Below the pieces are notes generated by a model that made no database searches, was not told the DNA's origin, and saw only the letters and a program-made list of their open reading frames with translations. A program made the position numbers and the translations under genes. A DNA stretch of 64,000 nucleotides from Halobellus sp. Atlit-31R (GTDB lineage Archaea > Halobacteriota > Halobacteria > Halobacteriales > Haloferacaceae), in assembly GCA_003665935.1 (NCBI GenBank), contig QPLR01000001.1:124001-188000 (forward strand), written 5' to 3'. Positions 34,602 through 44,092 of the stretch are shown here, one piece after another. Numbering within the stretch: position 1 is the stretch's first letter; every line of letters starts with the position of its first letter.

Positions 34602-36752
34602 ATGACCGCTGACAACTCCGGAGTCGACGCGTCCGATCGACCGACCCGCGGCGTGCCGCAGTTGAGCCCGCTTTTCCATCCCGACACCGTCGCGGTCGTC
34701 GGGGCCAGTCCCGACTCGTTCTACTCGGGAAACCTCGTGGAGAACCTCCTCGACTACGGGTTCGAGGGGACGCTCTACCCGGTCAACCCCAACCGCGAGG
34801 CGGTCTGGGGCAGACGGTGTTACGACGCGATCGACGAGGTGCCGGCGGTCGTCGACCTCGTCGTCGTGAGCGTCCCGCGGGAGTACGTCGTCGACGTCGT
34901 GCGGTCGGCCGGCAAGCGAGGCGTCCCAGTCGCCTTGGTCCTCACAGCCGGGTTCGCGGAGGCGGACGAGACGGGTGCGGAACTCGAACGGCGGCTGGCT
35001 GCCGTCGCCGAGGAGACGGGGATCCGCGTCGCCGGACCCAACTGCATCGGCGTGATGGCCTCGCAGGGCGCGACCCTCACCGCGACGTGCTCTCGGGAGC
35101 CGGAGCCGGGTGGGATCGGGCTCGTCAGCCAGTCCGGCGCGCTCGCGTTCACGACGTTCTTCGAGCGGGCGGCCGACAGCGACCGACACTTCAGCCACAT
35201 CGTCTCCACCGGCAACGAGGCCGACCTGACGCTGAGCGAGTACGTGGCCTACCTCGCCGACCGGGAGACCGTCGACGTGATCTGCACGTACGTCGAGGGG
35301 ATCGACGATCCCGAGCGGTTTATGCGGGTCGCCGAGCGTGCGGTGCGCGCCGGGACGCCGGTTCTGACCGTGAAGGTCGGCCAGTCGGAGCTCGCGGAGG
35401 CGGCGACGCTCTCGCACACCGGTTCGCTCACCGGCAGCGACGAGGCGTGGGCGGCCGCGTTCGACCAAGCCGGCGTCGAGCGGGTGCCCGACATCCCGGA
35501 CCTGCTCGCCCGAGCGAGCGCACACGCCGCGTACGACCCACCCGCGGGAGACCGCATCTGTATCGCCTCCACGAGCGGGGGACTCGCGAGCCTGCTCGCC
35601 GATATGGCCGCCGACCGGGATCTCACGCTCCCGGAGATCGCCGGCGAAACCGAACGGGCGCTGCTGGAGATGGAGGAGCTGCTGACGTACGGCGCGGTTC
35701 ACAACCCCGCCGACATCCGCGGCTACGGTGCCGACGTCCTCCCCGAGATCGCCGACGCCCTCCTCGCGGACGACGCATTCGACGCGTACGTATTCGCGAT
35801 CGGCCTCTCCGCCGTCGACGACCGAGCGGAGACGATCGCCGACGATCTGCAGACGATCGTCGAACGCGCCGACGATCCGGTGTACGTCCTCTGGACCGGG
35901 CGGAAAGAGCCCGGAGACGAGCGCGATTCCCTCCCCTACGAGCGGCTCCGACAGACGATCCCCGTCTACGAGGACCCCTCGCGATGTCTCGACGCTCTCG
36001 CGTCGACCACGTCGTTCGCCGCGACTCGGGATCGACTCCGGGACCGGCCGTCGCTCCTCGAACGTCCACAACACGACGTCTCGGGGACAGACCTGCCTCC
36101 CGGACAGGTGTTGCCGTGGGCGGAGGCGGAGTCGGTGCTGGAGGAGTTCGACGTGCCCACGGTCCCGACGCGCGCCGTTTCCAGCGCCGCCGGAGCCGCC
36201 GAAGCGGCGGCAGCGTTCGACGGCCCCGTGGCGATCAAGGTCGACTCCCCGGCCCTCCCGCACCGCACCGACGCCGACGCCGTCAGGCTGGGGATCGATT
36301 CCCCGTCGGGTGCGCGGACGGCGTACGGGGAGGTCGTCGAGGCGGCGCGTGCACACGTCGGCGACGACGGGATCGAGAACGCGCTGGTGCAGCCGATGGT
36401 AGACGGCGGGACCGAGGCGATCGTCGGCGTCGCGCCGGGCGACGTCTTCGAGTCGGTCGTGACTGTCGGTCCCGGCGGCGTCGCTGTCGAGGCGCTCGAC
36501 GAGAGCGCGACGCTCGTACCGCCGTTCTCCCGGGCCGACGCCCGCCGCGCGGTCGAGTCGACGGCGCTGGCGGAACTCCTCGGAGAACGGCGCGGTGCCC
36601 CGCCGCTCCCGATGGAACCGCTCGTCGATCTCGTGGTGAACGTCGGACGGCTCGCCGCGGCCGTCGACTCGGTGGCGGAACTGGATCTCAACCCCGTTGT
36701 CGTCACCGAGGACGGCCCGCTCGCGGTCGACGCCCTCCTCCGGACGGCGTAG
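34602..36752 (+). CDS. ADP-forming acyl-CoA (acetate-CoA) synthetase
   Basis: A 716-residue fused alpha-beta NDP-forming acyl-CoA synthetase. It has a CoA-binding Rossmann domain (VAVVGASPDSFYSGNLVENL), a succinyl-CoA-synthetase-like second domain with the conserved histidine in TLSHTGSLTGS, and a C-terminal ATP-grasp part (LPHRTDADAVRLG, TVGPGGVAVE, and AELDLNPVVV). It makes ATP from acyl-CoA, or acyl-CoA from acid. Starts at 34548 and 34602 are possible; 34602 gives a conventional N-terminus. Following the CitE-like gene, it suggests CoA-thioester activation or cleavage coupled to ATP. Confidence 0.9.
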   Translation: MTADNSGVDASDRPTRGVPQLSPLFHPDTVAVVGASPDSFYSGNLVENLLDYGFEGTLYPVNPNREAVWGRRCYDAIDEVPAVVDLVVVSVPREYVVDVVRSAGKRGVPVALVLTAGFAEADETGAELERRLAAVAEETGIRVAGPNCIGVMASQGATLTATCSREPEPGGIGLVSQSGALAFTTFFERAADSDRHFSHIVSTGNEADLTLSEYVAYLADRETVDVICTYVEGIDDPERFMRVAERAVRAGTPVLTVKVGQSELAEAATLSHTGSLTGSDEAWAAAFDQAGVERVPDIPDLLARASAHAAYDPPAGDRICIASTSGGLASLLADMAADRDLTLPEIAGETERALLEMEELLTYGAVHNPADIRGYGADVLPEIADALLADDAFDAYVFAIGLSAVDDRAETIADDLQTIVERADDPVYVLWTGRKEPGDERDSLPYERLRQTIPVYEDPSRCLDALASTTSFAATRDRLRDRPSLLERPQHDVSGTDLPPGQVLPWAEAESVLEEFDVPTVPTRAVSSAAGAAEAAAAFDGPVAIKVDSPALPHRTDADAVRLGIDSPSGARTAYGEVVEAARAHVGDDGIENALVQPMVDGGTEAIVGVAPGDVFESVVTVGPGGVAVEALDESATLVPPFSRADARRAVESTALAELLGERRGAPPLPMEPLVDLVVNVGRLAAAVDSVAELDLNPVVVTEDGPLAVDALLRTA

Positions 36753-36820
36753 GCCGCCGCGGGCCGCTCGGCGGGTCGAGAACGGTCGACACTCCTGTCA
36801 GAACCGTATTCGAACGGCGG

Positions 36821-38932
36821 CTACGGGGTTGGGTCGCCCGCTGCGGAGGCCTCGTCGGTCCGCTCCCGCCGTTCACGCGCACGGGCGTACTCCGTCAGCA
36901 GTTCGCGCTCCGCGTCTTCGACGGGGAAGAAGCAGGCTGCCTCGTGATCGCCCGTCTCGAACTCCGAGCGCTCCGGCTCGCTCGCCCGACACTCCTCGCT
37001 CGCTTTCGGACAGCGGGGCGCGAAGTTACAGCCCGACGGGAGATCGACCGGGTTCGGCGGCTCGCCCGGCAGCAACACGCGCTGGCGGTCCGCGTCCGGA
37101 TCCGCCTTCGGCGACGCCGCGAGCAGCGAGGCCGCGTACGGATGTTTCGGATTCTCGACGACCTTCCGAGTCGGTCCGAGCTCGACCACGCGACCGAGAT
37201 ACATCACCGCGAGCCGGTCGGTGATCTGCGAGAGGCTCGCCAGGTCGTGGGAGACGTAGACGATTCCGATCCCGCGCTCGTCGGCCATCTCCCGGAGGAT
37301 GTTGAGGATGTTCGCCTTCAGGGAGACGTCGAGCATCGACGCCGGCTCGTCGCAGATGAGCAGCTCCGGATCGAGGACGAGCGCCTGCGCGATGGCGACG
37401 CGCTGGCGCTCGCCCCCCGAGAGCTGTTCGGGGTACTGATCCAGATACTTCTCGGGGGGATTCAACCCCACGTCGGCGACGGTCTCGCGGACGCGGCGGT
37501 CGATCTCGTCGGGAGCTATGCCCTGGATTTCGAGGGGTTCCGACACCGCGGCCCGGACGCGCTGCCGCGGGTTCAGGGAGTCGAACGGGTCCTGAAAGAT
37601 GAACTGCACCTCCGAGCGGAACTGCTGGGTGTCCTCGTCGAGCAGGCGGTCGACGGACTGGCCCTCGAAGCTGATCTCGCCGCCGGTCCGCGACTGCAGC
37701 GCGGAGATCACCTCGGCGAGGGTCGACTTCCCGCAGCCCGATTCGCCGGCGATACCGACGACCTCGCCCTCGTGGACGTCGAGGTCGACACCGTTGACCG
37801 CCTTGACGTAGTCGGGGTCCTCGCCGAGCAGTTCCGAGAGGACCGACTGCGTCTGCTCGAACCACTTCTCGAGCCCGTCGGTCTCGACGATCACCTCGCC
37901 GCGGCCGTCGGTCGACTCGCCCTCGGAGACGTCGACGCCCCACGTCTCGGGGTCGGCGGCCCGTTCCTGGAGATCGGGGGCGTCGGCGGCGTAGTAGCAC
38001 GCCGACAGCTGACTGCCGGCGTCGACGAGCGACGGGTGGCCGGTGTCGCACTCGTCGGTCGCGAACGGACACCGGTCGCGGAAGACGCAGCCGGTCGGTT
38101 CCGCGGTGAGATCCGGCAGCGACCCCGGAATCGAGATCGCCTCCTGATCGAGCTCGTCGACCTCCGGGAACGCGTTCTTGAGTCCCATCGTGTAGGGGTT
38201 GTGCGGGTCGTTGAACACGTCGAACGTCGCTCCCTGCTCCATCACCTTCCCGCCGTAGAGCACCGACACCTCGTCGCAGGTCTCGGCGACGACGCCGACG
38301 TCGTGGGTGATCAAGAGGAGCGAGCTGTCGATCTCTTCTTGGATCTCCATCAGTTTGTGGACGATCTTGTCCTGGACGATCACGTCCAGGCCCGTTGTCG
38401 GCTCGTCCGCGATGATGAGGTCGGGATCGAGCGCCAGCGCCATCGCGATCGTGACCCGCTGGCGCATCCCGCCGGAGAACTCGTGGGGGTACTCGTCGAC
38501 CCGGTTCGGGTCCAGTCCCACGATCTCGAAGACCTCGGCGACGCGCTCGTCGGCCGTCGACTTCGAGACGTCGCGGTGCTTGCGGATCGCCTGCCGTATC
38601 TGCGCGCCGACGGTCATCACCGGATCCAGCGAGTCCATCGCGCTCTGTGGGATGTAGGCGATCTCCTCCCACCGGATGTCGCGCCACTCGCGCTCGGAGA
38701 GATCCAGCAGTTCGCGCCCGTTGAACCGGATGCTCCCCGACTGCACCTCCCCGTTGTCGTCGAGGAGGCCGAGGACCGACTTGGCGAGCGTGGACTTCCC
38801 GCAGCCGGACTCGCCGACCAGGCCGTAGTTGTCGCCTTCGTCGATGCTGAACGAGACGTCGTTGACCGCGTGGACGTCGTCGGTCTCGGTTCGGTACGTG
38901 ATCTTCACGTCGTCGACTTCGAGCAGGCTCAT
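36821..38932 (-). CDS. Fused double ATP-binding protein of a peptide ABC transporter (operon copy)
   Basis: A 703-residue DppD-DppF fusion with paired Walker A motifs (GESGCGKSTLAK and GESGCGKSTLAE), signatures FSGGMRQRV and LSGGERQRVA, and Walker [13 protein letters not shown] and [12 protein letters not shown]. Oligopeptide-type Cys motifs follow each NBD (CVFRDRCPF and CNFAPRCPKA). Its ATG at 38932 overlaps the permease stop by ATGA, so it belongs to the SBP-permease operon. A paralogue is the gene at 31441-33600. It probably powers uptake of peptides or other small organics. Confidence 0.93.
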   Translation of the reverse strand: MSLLEVDDVKITYRTETDDVHAVNDVSFSIDEGDNYGLVGESGCGKSTLAKSVLGLLDDNGEVQSGSIRFNGRELLDLSEREWRDIRWEEIAYIPQSAMDSLDPVMTVGAQIRQAIRKHRDVSKSTADERVAEVFEIVGLDPNRVDEYPHEFSGGMRQRVTIAMALALDPDLIIADEPTTGLDVIVQDKIVHKLMEIQEEIDSSLLLITHDVGVVAETCDEVSVLYGGKVMEQGATFDVFNDPHNPYTMGLKNAFPEVDELDQEAISIPGSLPDLTAEPTGCVFRDRCPFATDECDTGHPSLVDAGSQLSACYYAADAPDLQERAADPETWGVDVSEGESTDGRGEVIVETDGLEKWFEQTQSVLSELLGEDPDYVKAVNGVDLDVHEGEVVGIAGESGCGKSTLAEVISALQSRTGGEISFEGQSVDRLLDEDTQQFRSEVQFIFQDPFDSLNPRQRVRAAVSEPLEIQGIAPDEIDRRVRETVADVGLNPPEKYLDQYPEQLSGGERQRVAIAQALVLDPELLICDEPASMLDVSLKANILNILREMADERGIGIVYVSHDLASLSQITDRLAVMYLGRVVELGPTRKVVENPKHPYAASLLAASPKADPDADRQRVLLPGEPPNPVDLPSGCNFAPRCPKASEECRASEPERSEFETGDHEAACFFPVEDAERELLTEYARARERRERTDEASAAGDPTP

Positions 38933-39849
38933 TCTGCCTCCGTCTGGAGTTCTGGGTTGACGATCTCCTCGAAGGCGCGTCCGACGAGGAAGACCGCGGT
39001 CGTCACGGCGGCGATACCGATCGCGGGCGGCAGCACCCACCACCAGGCGACCCGCATCGCGCCGGCGCGGAACACCTGTTCGAGCATCCGTCCCCACGAC
39101 GTCGTCGTCGGGTCGCCGAAGCCGAGGAACGCCAGCGACGCGCCGGCCACGATCGACCAGCCGACCGCGTAGGCGGTGTAGAGGAAACCGATACCGAGGA
39201 CGTTCGGCGCGACGTGCAGGAACATCGTGCGCAGGTGGCTCGCCCCGCGGGCGCGCGCGGACTTCACGAACGTCCGCTCCTTGACGGTGATGACCTCAGA
39301 GCGGATGACCCGCGCGGGCATCTTCCAGAGGAAGACGACGAGCACGAGCGTGATGAGCCAGACGCTCGGCGTCACGAACGACAGGATGACGAGCGACATC
39401 GGCAACAGCGGGAGCGCGAACGTGAGGTCCGCTGTCCGCATCAGCGCCTCGTCGACGCGACCGCCGAAGTAGCCGCTCGTGAGGCCGACGAGAAAGCCGA
39501 GTATCCCGGTTCCGATGCCGCCGAACAGCCCGATGATGAGCGTCGGCCGCGCCCCGGCGAGGAACTGGCTCAGGATGTCTTTACCGAACGAGGTCGTCCC
39601 GAGCGGTGCTGCGCCGCTCGGCGACTGGAGGCGCATAATCGCCCCCTGTTGCCTGAGGGTGTCCTCGATCGGGTGGTGCGGGGCGATGTACGGCCCGAAC
39701 AGGCCGATGAAGATGAATCCGGCGAGGACGGTGAGGCCGACTTTGGCCCCGTTGTCCTGCCAGACCACGCCCAGCGTCCGCCAGCCCCTGCCGAGTTCAG
39801 ACCGGAGTCGGTCTTTGACGGTCTCGGGGTCGAAGCTGTATCCGGACAT
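38929..39849 (-). CDS. DppC-type ABC permease
   Basis: A 306-residue inner-membrane permease of the binding-protein-dependent type. There are five to six hydrophobic spans and the EAA-like loop (KSARARGASHLRTMFLHVAPNV) typical of DppC/OppC. The N-terminal OppC-like extension is present (about 30 residues before TM1). ATG at 39849 (GTG at 39852 also possible) overlaps the DppB stop. It pairs with the DppB-type gene and the fused ATPase. Confidence 0.93.
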   Translation of the reverse strand: MSGYSFDPETVKDRLRSELGRGWRTLGVVWQDNGAKVGLTVLAGFIFIGLFGPYIAPHHPIEDTLRQQGAIMRLQSPSGAAPLGTTSFGKDILSQFLAGARPTLIIGLFGGIGTGILGFLVGLTSGYFGGRVDEALMRTADLTFALPLLPMSLVILSFVTPSVWLITLVLVVFLWKMPARVIRSEVITVKERTFVKSARARGASHLRTMFLHVAPNVLGIGFLYTAYAVGWSIVAGASLAFLGFGDPTTTSWGRMLEQVFRAGAMRVAWWWVLPPAIGIAAVTTAVFLVGRAFEEIVNPELQTEAE

Positions 39850-40832
39850 CACACGTCACCCGCGTCGATCGTCGGGTCGAGCTTTGCGTACGCCACGTCT
39901 GCGAGTAGATTCATAATGATCACTGCGAGCGCCATGATGAACACCGCCGCCTGCACCGTCGGGTAGTCCTGATTGAGGATCGCCTGGACGAGCGCGCGTC
40001 CGATGCCGGGCCAAGCGAACACCACTTCGAGCGTGATGACGCCCTGAAAGAGCATCCCCGTCCGGAGCGCGAAGTACGTCACGAGCGGCAGCAGCGAGTT
40101 TCGGCCGGCTCGGCCGAGCTGTTCCCACTCAGAGAGCCCCTTCGCGCGGTGCAGCGTGAGGAACTCCGAGCCCTTCCGCTCGATGACGGAGTTGCGCGCG
40201 AGCATCAGGAAGTCGCCGCTGAAGAACAGCGCCGTCGCCGTGAACGGGAGGACGTAGTGCCGGAGGAAGTCGACCGAGAGATACGTCTCGAGGTAGCCCT
40301 CCGGGTTGGCAACGGCGCTGCGCATCCCGAACGCGGGGAGCCAGCCCAGTCCGTACGAGAAGATGACGAGCAGCAGGATGCCCGTCACGAACACCGGCGT
40401 CGCACGGAAGAACGTCGTGACGACGATCCCGGCCTGCTCGAACCACGACCCCCGGTTCCAGCCGGCGTACATCCCGGCGAGCGAACTGATGATCGCGGTC
40501 GCGACCAGCGCCGGCAGGAGGAGAACGAGCGTGTTCACGAGCGCCGGCACGAGGATCTCTCCCACGGGGCGCTGCTGGGTGAGCGACACCCCGAACTGGA
40601 GAGTAAACAGGTTCCGGACGTACTTCAGATACTGCACGTAGATCGGCTCGTCGAGGCCGTACATCGCGCGCAGTTCGGCCACTTGCTCGGGCGTCAGCGC
40701 CCCCGACGCGACCAGTCCGCTGAACGGGTCACTCGGGAGGAAGCGGAGCGTCGCGAAGATGACACTGACGGCGACGAGCGTCAGCACCGCCGCGATCGCG
40801 GTCCGCTTGAGGAGGAATCGACGAAAGCTCAT
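39849..40832 (-). CDS. DppB-type ABC permease
   Basis: A 327-residue permease. The N-terminal span (ALTLVAVSVIFATLRFLPSDPF) is followed by the DppB family segment ELRAMYGLDEPIYVQYLKYV, further spans, and an EAA-like loop TLHRAKGLSEWEQLGRAGRN. It overlaps the DppC gene and starts 8 bases downstream of the binding-protein stop, so all are one operon. Imports the substrate captured by the lipoprotein at 40841-42820. Confidence 0.93.
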   Translation of the reverse strand: MSFRRFLLKRTAIAAVLTLVAVSVIFATLRFLPSDPFSGLVASGALTPEQVAELRAMYGLDEPIYVQYLKYVRNLFTLQFGVSLTQQRPVGEILVPALVNTLVLLLPALVATAIISSLAGMYAGWNRGSWFEQAGIVVTTFFRATPVFVTGILLLVIFSYGLGWLPAFGMRSAVANPEGYLETYLSVDFLRHYVLPFTATALFFSGDFLMLARNSVIERKGSEFLTLHRAKGLSEWEQLGRAGRNSLLPLVTYFALRTGMLFQGVITLEVVFAWPGIGRALVQAILNQDYPTVQAAVFIMALAVIIMNLLADVAYAKLDPTIDAGDV

Positions 40833-40840
40833 CGACGGCC

Positions 40841-42820
40841 TCAGGAGAAGTCGGCCTGGTCGAGCTCAGCGCGGGTCGCGTGCCCGTTCTCGACTCGTTC
40901 TGCGAAGGCGTCCCAGGCGTCTCCCTCGGGCCACACGAGCATATCGTCGCCGTTGAACGTGTATCCGGCCTGCTGGAGCATCGTCCGCGCGCCCTCGACG
41001 TCGTACTCGTAGGGTTCGGTCTCGGCGGCGTACGGCGTCAGGAGCGGCGAGAGGAGCCGCTGTCCCTGGATGGCGGTCCCCCGACCGCCGAGGACGCCGT
41101 CGACGAAGCCCTGCTTGTCGACTGCGTGGCTGAGAGCCACGCGGAACGTCTTGTCGCGGAACAGGGGAACGATGTGGTTGAGGTGCACGTCGGTGGGGAC
41201 GTAGTTCTGTGCCGTCTGCTTCTCTACGCCCTGTGCCTGTGCGGCGCGGTCGGCCTGCTGATTGGAGACGGTCGTCCCGATGGCGTCGATGTCGCCGGAC
41301 TGCATCGCCCCGATCAGCGTCGAGACGTTGCCGACGTTCACCGTGACCATCTCGTCGATGCCGTCGCCGGCCACGAAGTACTCCTCGCCGACGAGCTCTC
41401 GGCGGGTCTCGTCGTCCCACAGCCAGTGATCCGGGTTCTTCTCGAGTCTGAGCTCGTCGCCCTGCGCCCAGTTGACGAACTGGAAGGGGCCGGTGCCGAC
41501 GGGGTTGTCCGGGTTGTACTCGCCGGGGCTGTCGACGTCGCTCCAGCGGTGCTTGGGAATGATGGCGCTCCGGACCGCCCGCTGGGTGAGGAACGAGGCG
41601 TCGGGCTCGCTGAGGTTGAAGCGCACGCGCCCGCCGCCGCTCGTCGACACCACCTCGACGCTCTCGATCGGCGTGTAGAACGGCCCCTGCTGCGGTGCCG
41701 TGTACTGCTTGTACATCTCGACGCTGAACTTCACGTCGTCCGGCCCGAACGACTCGCCGTCGTGCCAGGTGACCCCCTCGCGGAGGTCCATCTCGATCGT
41801 GGTGTCGTCGACGACCTCGTGACCGGTCGCCAGCGCCGGCACGATCTCCAGCTGGGGCGAGGCGTCGTAGAGGCCGTCGTAGACGTTCAGCAGCCGCTTC
41901 TCTTCGAGGCCGCCCGTCGACCACGGGAGGTTCGTCCCCTGCATCCCCGCGGTGACGCCCTTGACCCACGTCGTCGAGTCGCCCTGCGGCTGGAGGTTGA
42001 CCTGCGTCCAGATGAACGAATCGCGAGTCGTGCCGTTACCGGGGGTCGGGACGTACCCCTCCCAGTCGGCGGTGTTCGCGACCGTGATCACGTCCGGGAA
42101 GTTCGAGGCGATGACGTAGGCGTCCTGGCTGAGTTTCCGCTGGATCTCTTGGCAGATCTCGGCGCGGGTCTCCGTGTCGCCGATCGTCTGCGCCTGCTCG
42201 TCGAGTAGTTCCGTGATCTCGTCGTTCTTGTAGTTGTAGTAGTTCCCGCCGGTCTCGGGGTGGGCCCGCATCAGGAACGGGTTCGGGTCGAGCCCGCGCT
42301 GGGGGTCCGGCCCGTGGAGGTTCATCGTCACCGGGACCGGGTGGCCGATGTCGGCGCGCCAGTACTCGCCGTAGCGGGTGCTCGGCTGGACGTTGATCAG
42401 GTTCGTGGGGACGCCGACGGCGTTGAACGACTCTTGGATCATCAGCGCGTGTTCGCGCATCCACGGCGTCTCCGACTGCGCGAAGTGCATATCGACCGCC
42501 GAGAGCGGCTGCCCCTCGACGGCGGTGTACTCGAACTGGACCGCCTCGTCGTTGACCGACTTCCCTTTCGTCTCGACCGGCCACTCCTCCCAGAACTGTG
42601 ACTGGATCGATCGGCCGCTCCCGGATCCACCGCCGTCGGTTCCGCTGCCACTGCCACCGCCGGAGCCGTCGGTGCCGCCGGAGCCGCCGGTCTCGGTATC
42701 GGAGCCGCCCCCGCCGCCGCAGCCTGCGAGCCCGGCGGCCCCGGCCACGCCGGCGATCCGGAGGAACCGTCGTCGCGATTGTTTGCCCGTCTCGATCTCG
42801 AACGGTTTGTCCCTCGACAT
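40841..42820 (-). CDS. Tat-exported lipoprotein, solute-binding protein family 5
   Basis: A 659-residue extracellular solute-binding protein (SBP_bac_5/OppA-DppA type). The N-terminal twin-arginine signal RRRFLRIAGVAGAAGLAGC carries a lipobox Cys, followed by a long Gly/Ser/Thr/Asp linker typical of haloarchaeal lipoproteins. The mature part has DMDLREGVTWHDGESFGPDD-like lobes (as MDLREGVTWHDGE), NPVGTGPFQFVNW and RVALSHAVDKQGFVDGVLGG. It likely binds peptides or other small organics for the permease pair. The promoter upstream carries a near AATGATGACT motif. Confidence 0.93.
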   Translation of the reverse strand: MSRDKPFEIETGKQSRRRFLRIAGVAGAAGLAGCGGGGGSDTETGGSGGTDGSGGGSGSGTDGGGSGSGRSIQSQFWEEWPVETKGKSVNDEAVQFEYTAVEGQPLSAVDMHFAQSETPWMREHALMIQESFNAVGVPTNLINVQPSTRYGEYWRADIGHPVPVTMNLHGPDPQRGLDPNPFLMRAHPETGGNYYNYKNDEITELLDEQAQTIGDTETRAEICQEIQRKLSQDAYVIASNFPDVITVANTADWEGYVPTPGNGTTRDSFIWTQVNLQPQGDSTTWVKGVTAGMQGTNLPWSTGGLEEKRLLNVYDGLYDASPQLEIVPALATGHEVVDDTTIEMDLREGVTWHDGESFGPDDVKFSVEMYKQYTAPQQGPFYTPIESVEVVSTSGGGRVRFNLSEPDASFLTQRAVRSAIIPKHRWSDVDSPGEYNPDNPVGTGPFQFVNWAQGDELRLEKNPDHWLWDDETRRELVGEEYFVAGDGIDEMVTVNVGNVSTLIGAMQSGDIDAIGTTVSNQQADRAAQAQGVEKQTAQNYVPTDVHLNHIVPLFRDKTFRVALSHAVDKQGFVDGVLGGRGTAIQGQRLLSPLLTPYAAETEPYEYDVEGARTMLQQAGYTFNGDDMLVWPEGDAWDAFAERVENGHATRAELDQADFS

Positions 42821-42875
42821 AGCGGCTATCCGTTGCGTGATGACCCCCGTGTAACTACTCCCGAAACGACCGAAT

Positions 42876-42885
42876 AGTCATCATT
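42876..42885. promoter_or_regulatory. AATGATGACT motif upstream of binding-protein operon
   Basis: On the minus strand, AATGATGACT lies 56 bases upstream of the ATG at 42820. With the copies at 31315 and 34541 it gives a consensus AATGATGAYT at three promoters of this locus. Preceded by CATAAAG, possibly a promoter element. Confidence 0.35.
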
Positions 42886-43009
42886 CTTTATGTGCAATCC
42901 AGGATGGCCCCGTTCGAGTGGGGGGTCGCGGTGCCGACACCCTGCCGACGACGGGGCACCCGGCGGGAGGCGATCGAACGCCGCCGCGACCGGCGACTGG
43001 CGACCGCGC

Positions 43010-43660
43010 TCAGTTGCCGGAGGCCTCCGACGCCGTCGCGCTGGCGTCGGGCGAGAAGACGAGATCGAGCAGGTGGCGCTCGGCGAGGCGGAGCCGCTCA
43101 CTGAGGGTAGACTGTGCGATGTCGAGTTCGTCGGCGATGTCGTCCGCCGAGGCGTCCCGCGGGACGTCGAAGTAGCCCATCCGGTGTGCGGTCTGGAGGA
43201 CCGCCAGCTGCTCCTCGGAGAGTTCGTCTCTGAGGACCCGGTCGAGCTGTCCGGACCCCAGTGGCGCGCCGGTCGTCTCGACCTGATTGACGCTCAGGAG
43301 CTCGAACCGCCCGAACTGCGTCTGGATCGTGTCGGCGAGTCCGCGGAAGTCCTCCCACTCCTCGACGGTGACGACGCCGTTGATGACGCCCTCGCGCAGT
43401 TCGAGCCGGTTCGGGATCGCCTGCTTCCGGAGGACGACGCCCAGCAGAAACGGGTACGGCTCGTGGGCGACGATGGTGAGGCGGTGCGTGATCTGCCCGT
43501 CGGGACTGGCGGACGTCCGCTCGTGGTGAAACAGCTCCGCCCGAGAGAGCGAATCGAGGGCGCTCGGCGGATCGAACTCCGCGCTCGACGTGACGACGAG
43601 CGACTCGATCCAGTCACCGTCGCTTGCGTAGAACGCGTTCTCGTAGCTGACCCGTCGCAC
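43010..43660 (-). CDS. HTH-10 (Bat-type) regulator, start uncertain
   Basis: Residues from the GTG at 43660 give 216 aa. A central beta-rich domain (ELFHHERTSASPDGQITHRL) and a C-terminal HTH-10 (LSEEQLAVLQTAHRMGYFDV, then DIAQSTLSERLRLAERHLLD) are clear. The frame stays open upstream to 43735 and reads S-V-I-L-R-V-E-F, which looks like the real N-terminus, but a TGA sits where the start codon is expected. So the start may be GTG 43660, a rare ATT at 43729, or lost. It lies upstream of, and on the same strand as, the binding-protein operon, so may regulate it. Confidence 0.85.
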   Translation of the reverse strand: MRRVSYENAFYASDGDWIESLVVTSSAEFDPPSALDSLSRAELFHHERTSASPDGQITHRLTIVAHEPYPFLLGVVLRKQAIPNRLELREGVINGVVTVEEWEDFRGLADTIQTQFGRFELLSVNQVETTGAPLGSGQLDRVLRDELSEEQLAVLQTAHRMGYFDVPRDASADDIADELDIAQSTLSERLRLAERHLLDLVFSPDASATASEASGN

Positions 43661-43735
43661 GCGCGGGATCTCCGCTTCGAGGTCGGCGACGACGCCGGCC
43701 GGGACAGTCTGGAATTCGACTCGGAGAATGACTGA

Positions 43736-44092
43736 TCACCCTTGCTTGGCTGTCGCACGTTTTCTCGTGCCCTCTTAAATATATATGGGACAATATATCT
43801 GTGCGCATCTTTCAGAAGTATATATTTGATCTTCTGTACGGTTTACCTTCGTTACGTTGCTAGTACTCCGGGGATTGCCTCGGTATCGTAGTCGAACTCC
43901 GTCCTCTGGCTGAAGCCGTTGGCCTCCCGCTTTCCTGTTTGCGAATACGCTACTATACTTCGATGTGGTGGCGTTGCAGTCGATAGTGCGGTCCTGCCGC
44001 CGTCGCCCCGCAGCGAAAGCGGGCCGACGGTCTCGGGAATCTGATCTGGGCTCCGGAGAACGCCTTTGGTCTGCGCCGTTCGACGTCTATCT
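43736..44092. other. AT-rich intergenic region with dyad
   Basis: About 357 bases. A strongly AT-rich block (43775-43830) contains overlapping TATATAT segments and the inverted repeat CAGAAG/CTTCTG (43813-43836, 12-base spacer). It probably holds promoters for the flanking HTH-10 and DUF6544 genes. The ORFs crossing it have no recognisable motif. Confidence 0.5.

Noticed and set aside
34817..39172. Very long plus-strand open frame (1451 codons)
   Set aside because: Arg/Gly-rich antisense and shifted-frame shadow of the acyl-CoA synthetase and fused ATPase genes; no motif, typical of GC-rich genomes.
43813..43836. CAGAAG/CTTCTG dyad as a strong operator
   Set aside because: Only 6-bp arms in an AT-rich region with a 12-base spacer; kept as a note in the intergenic entry only.
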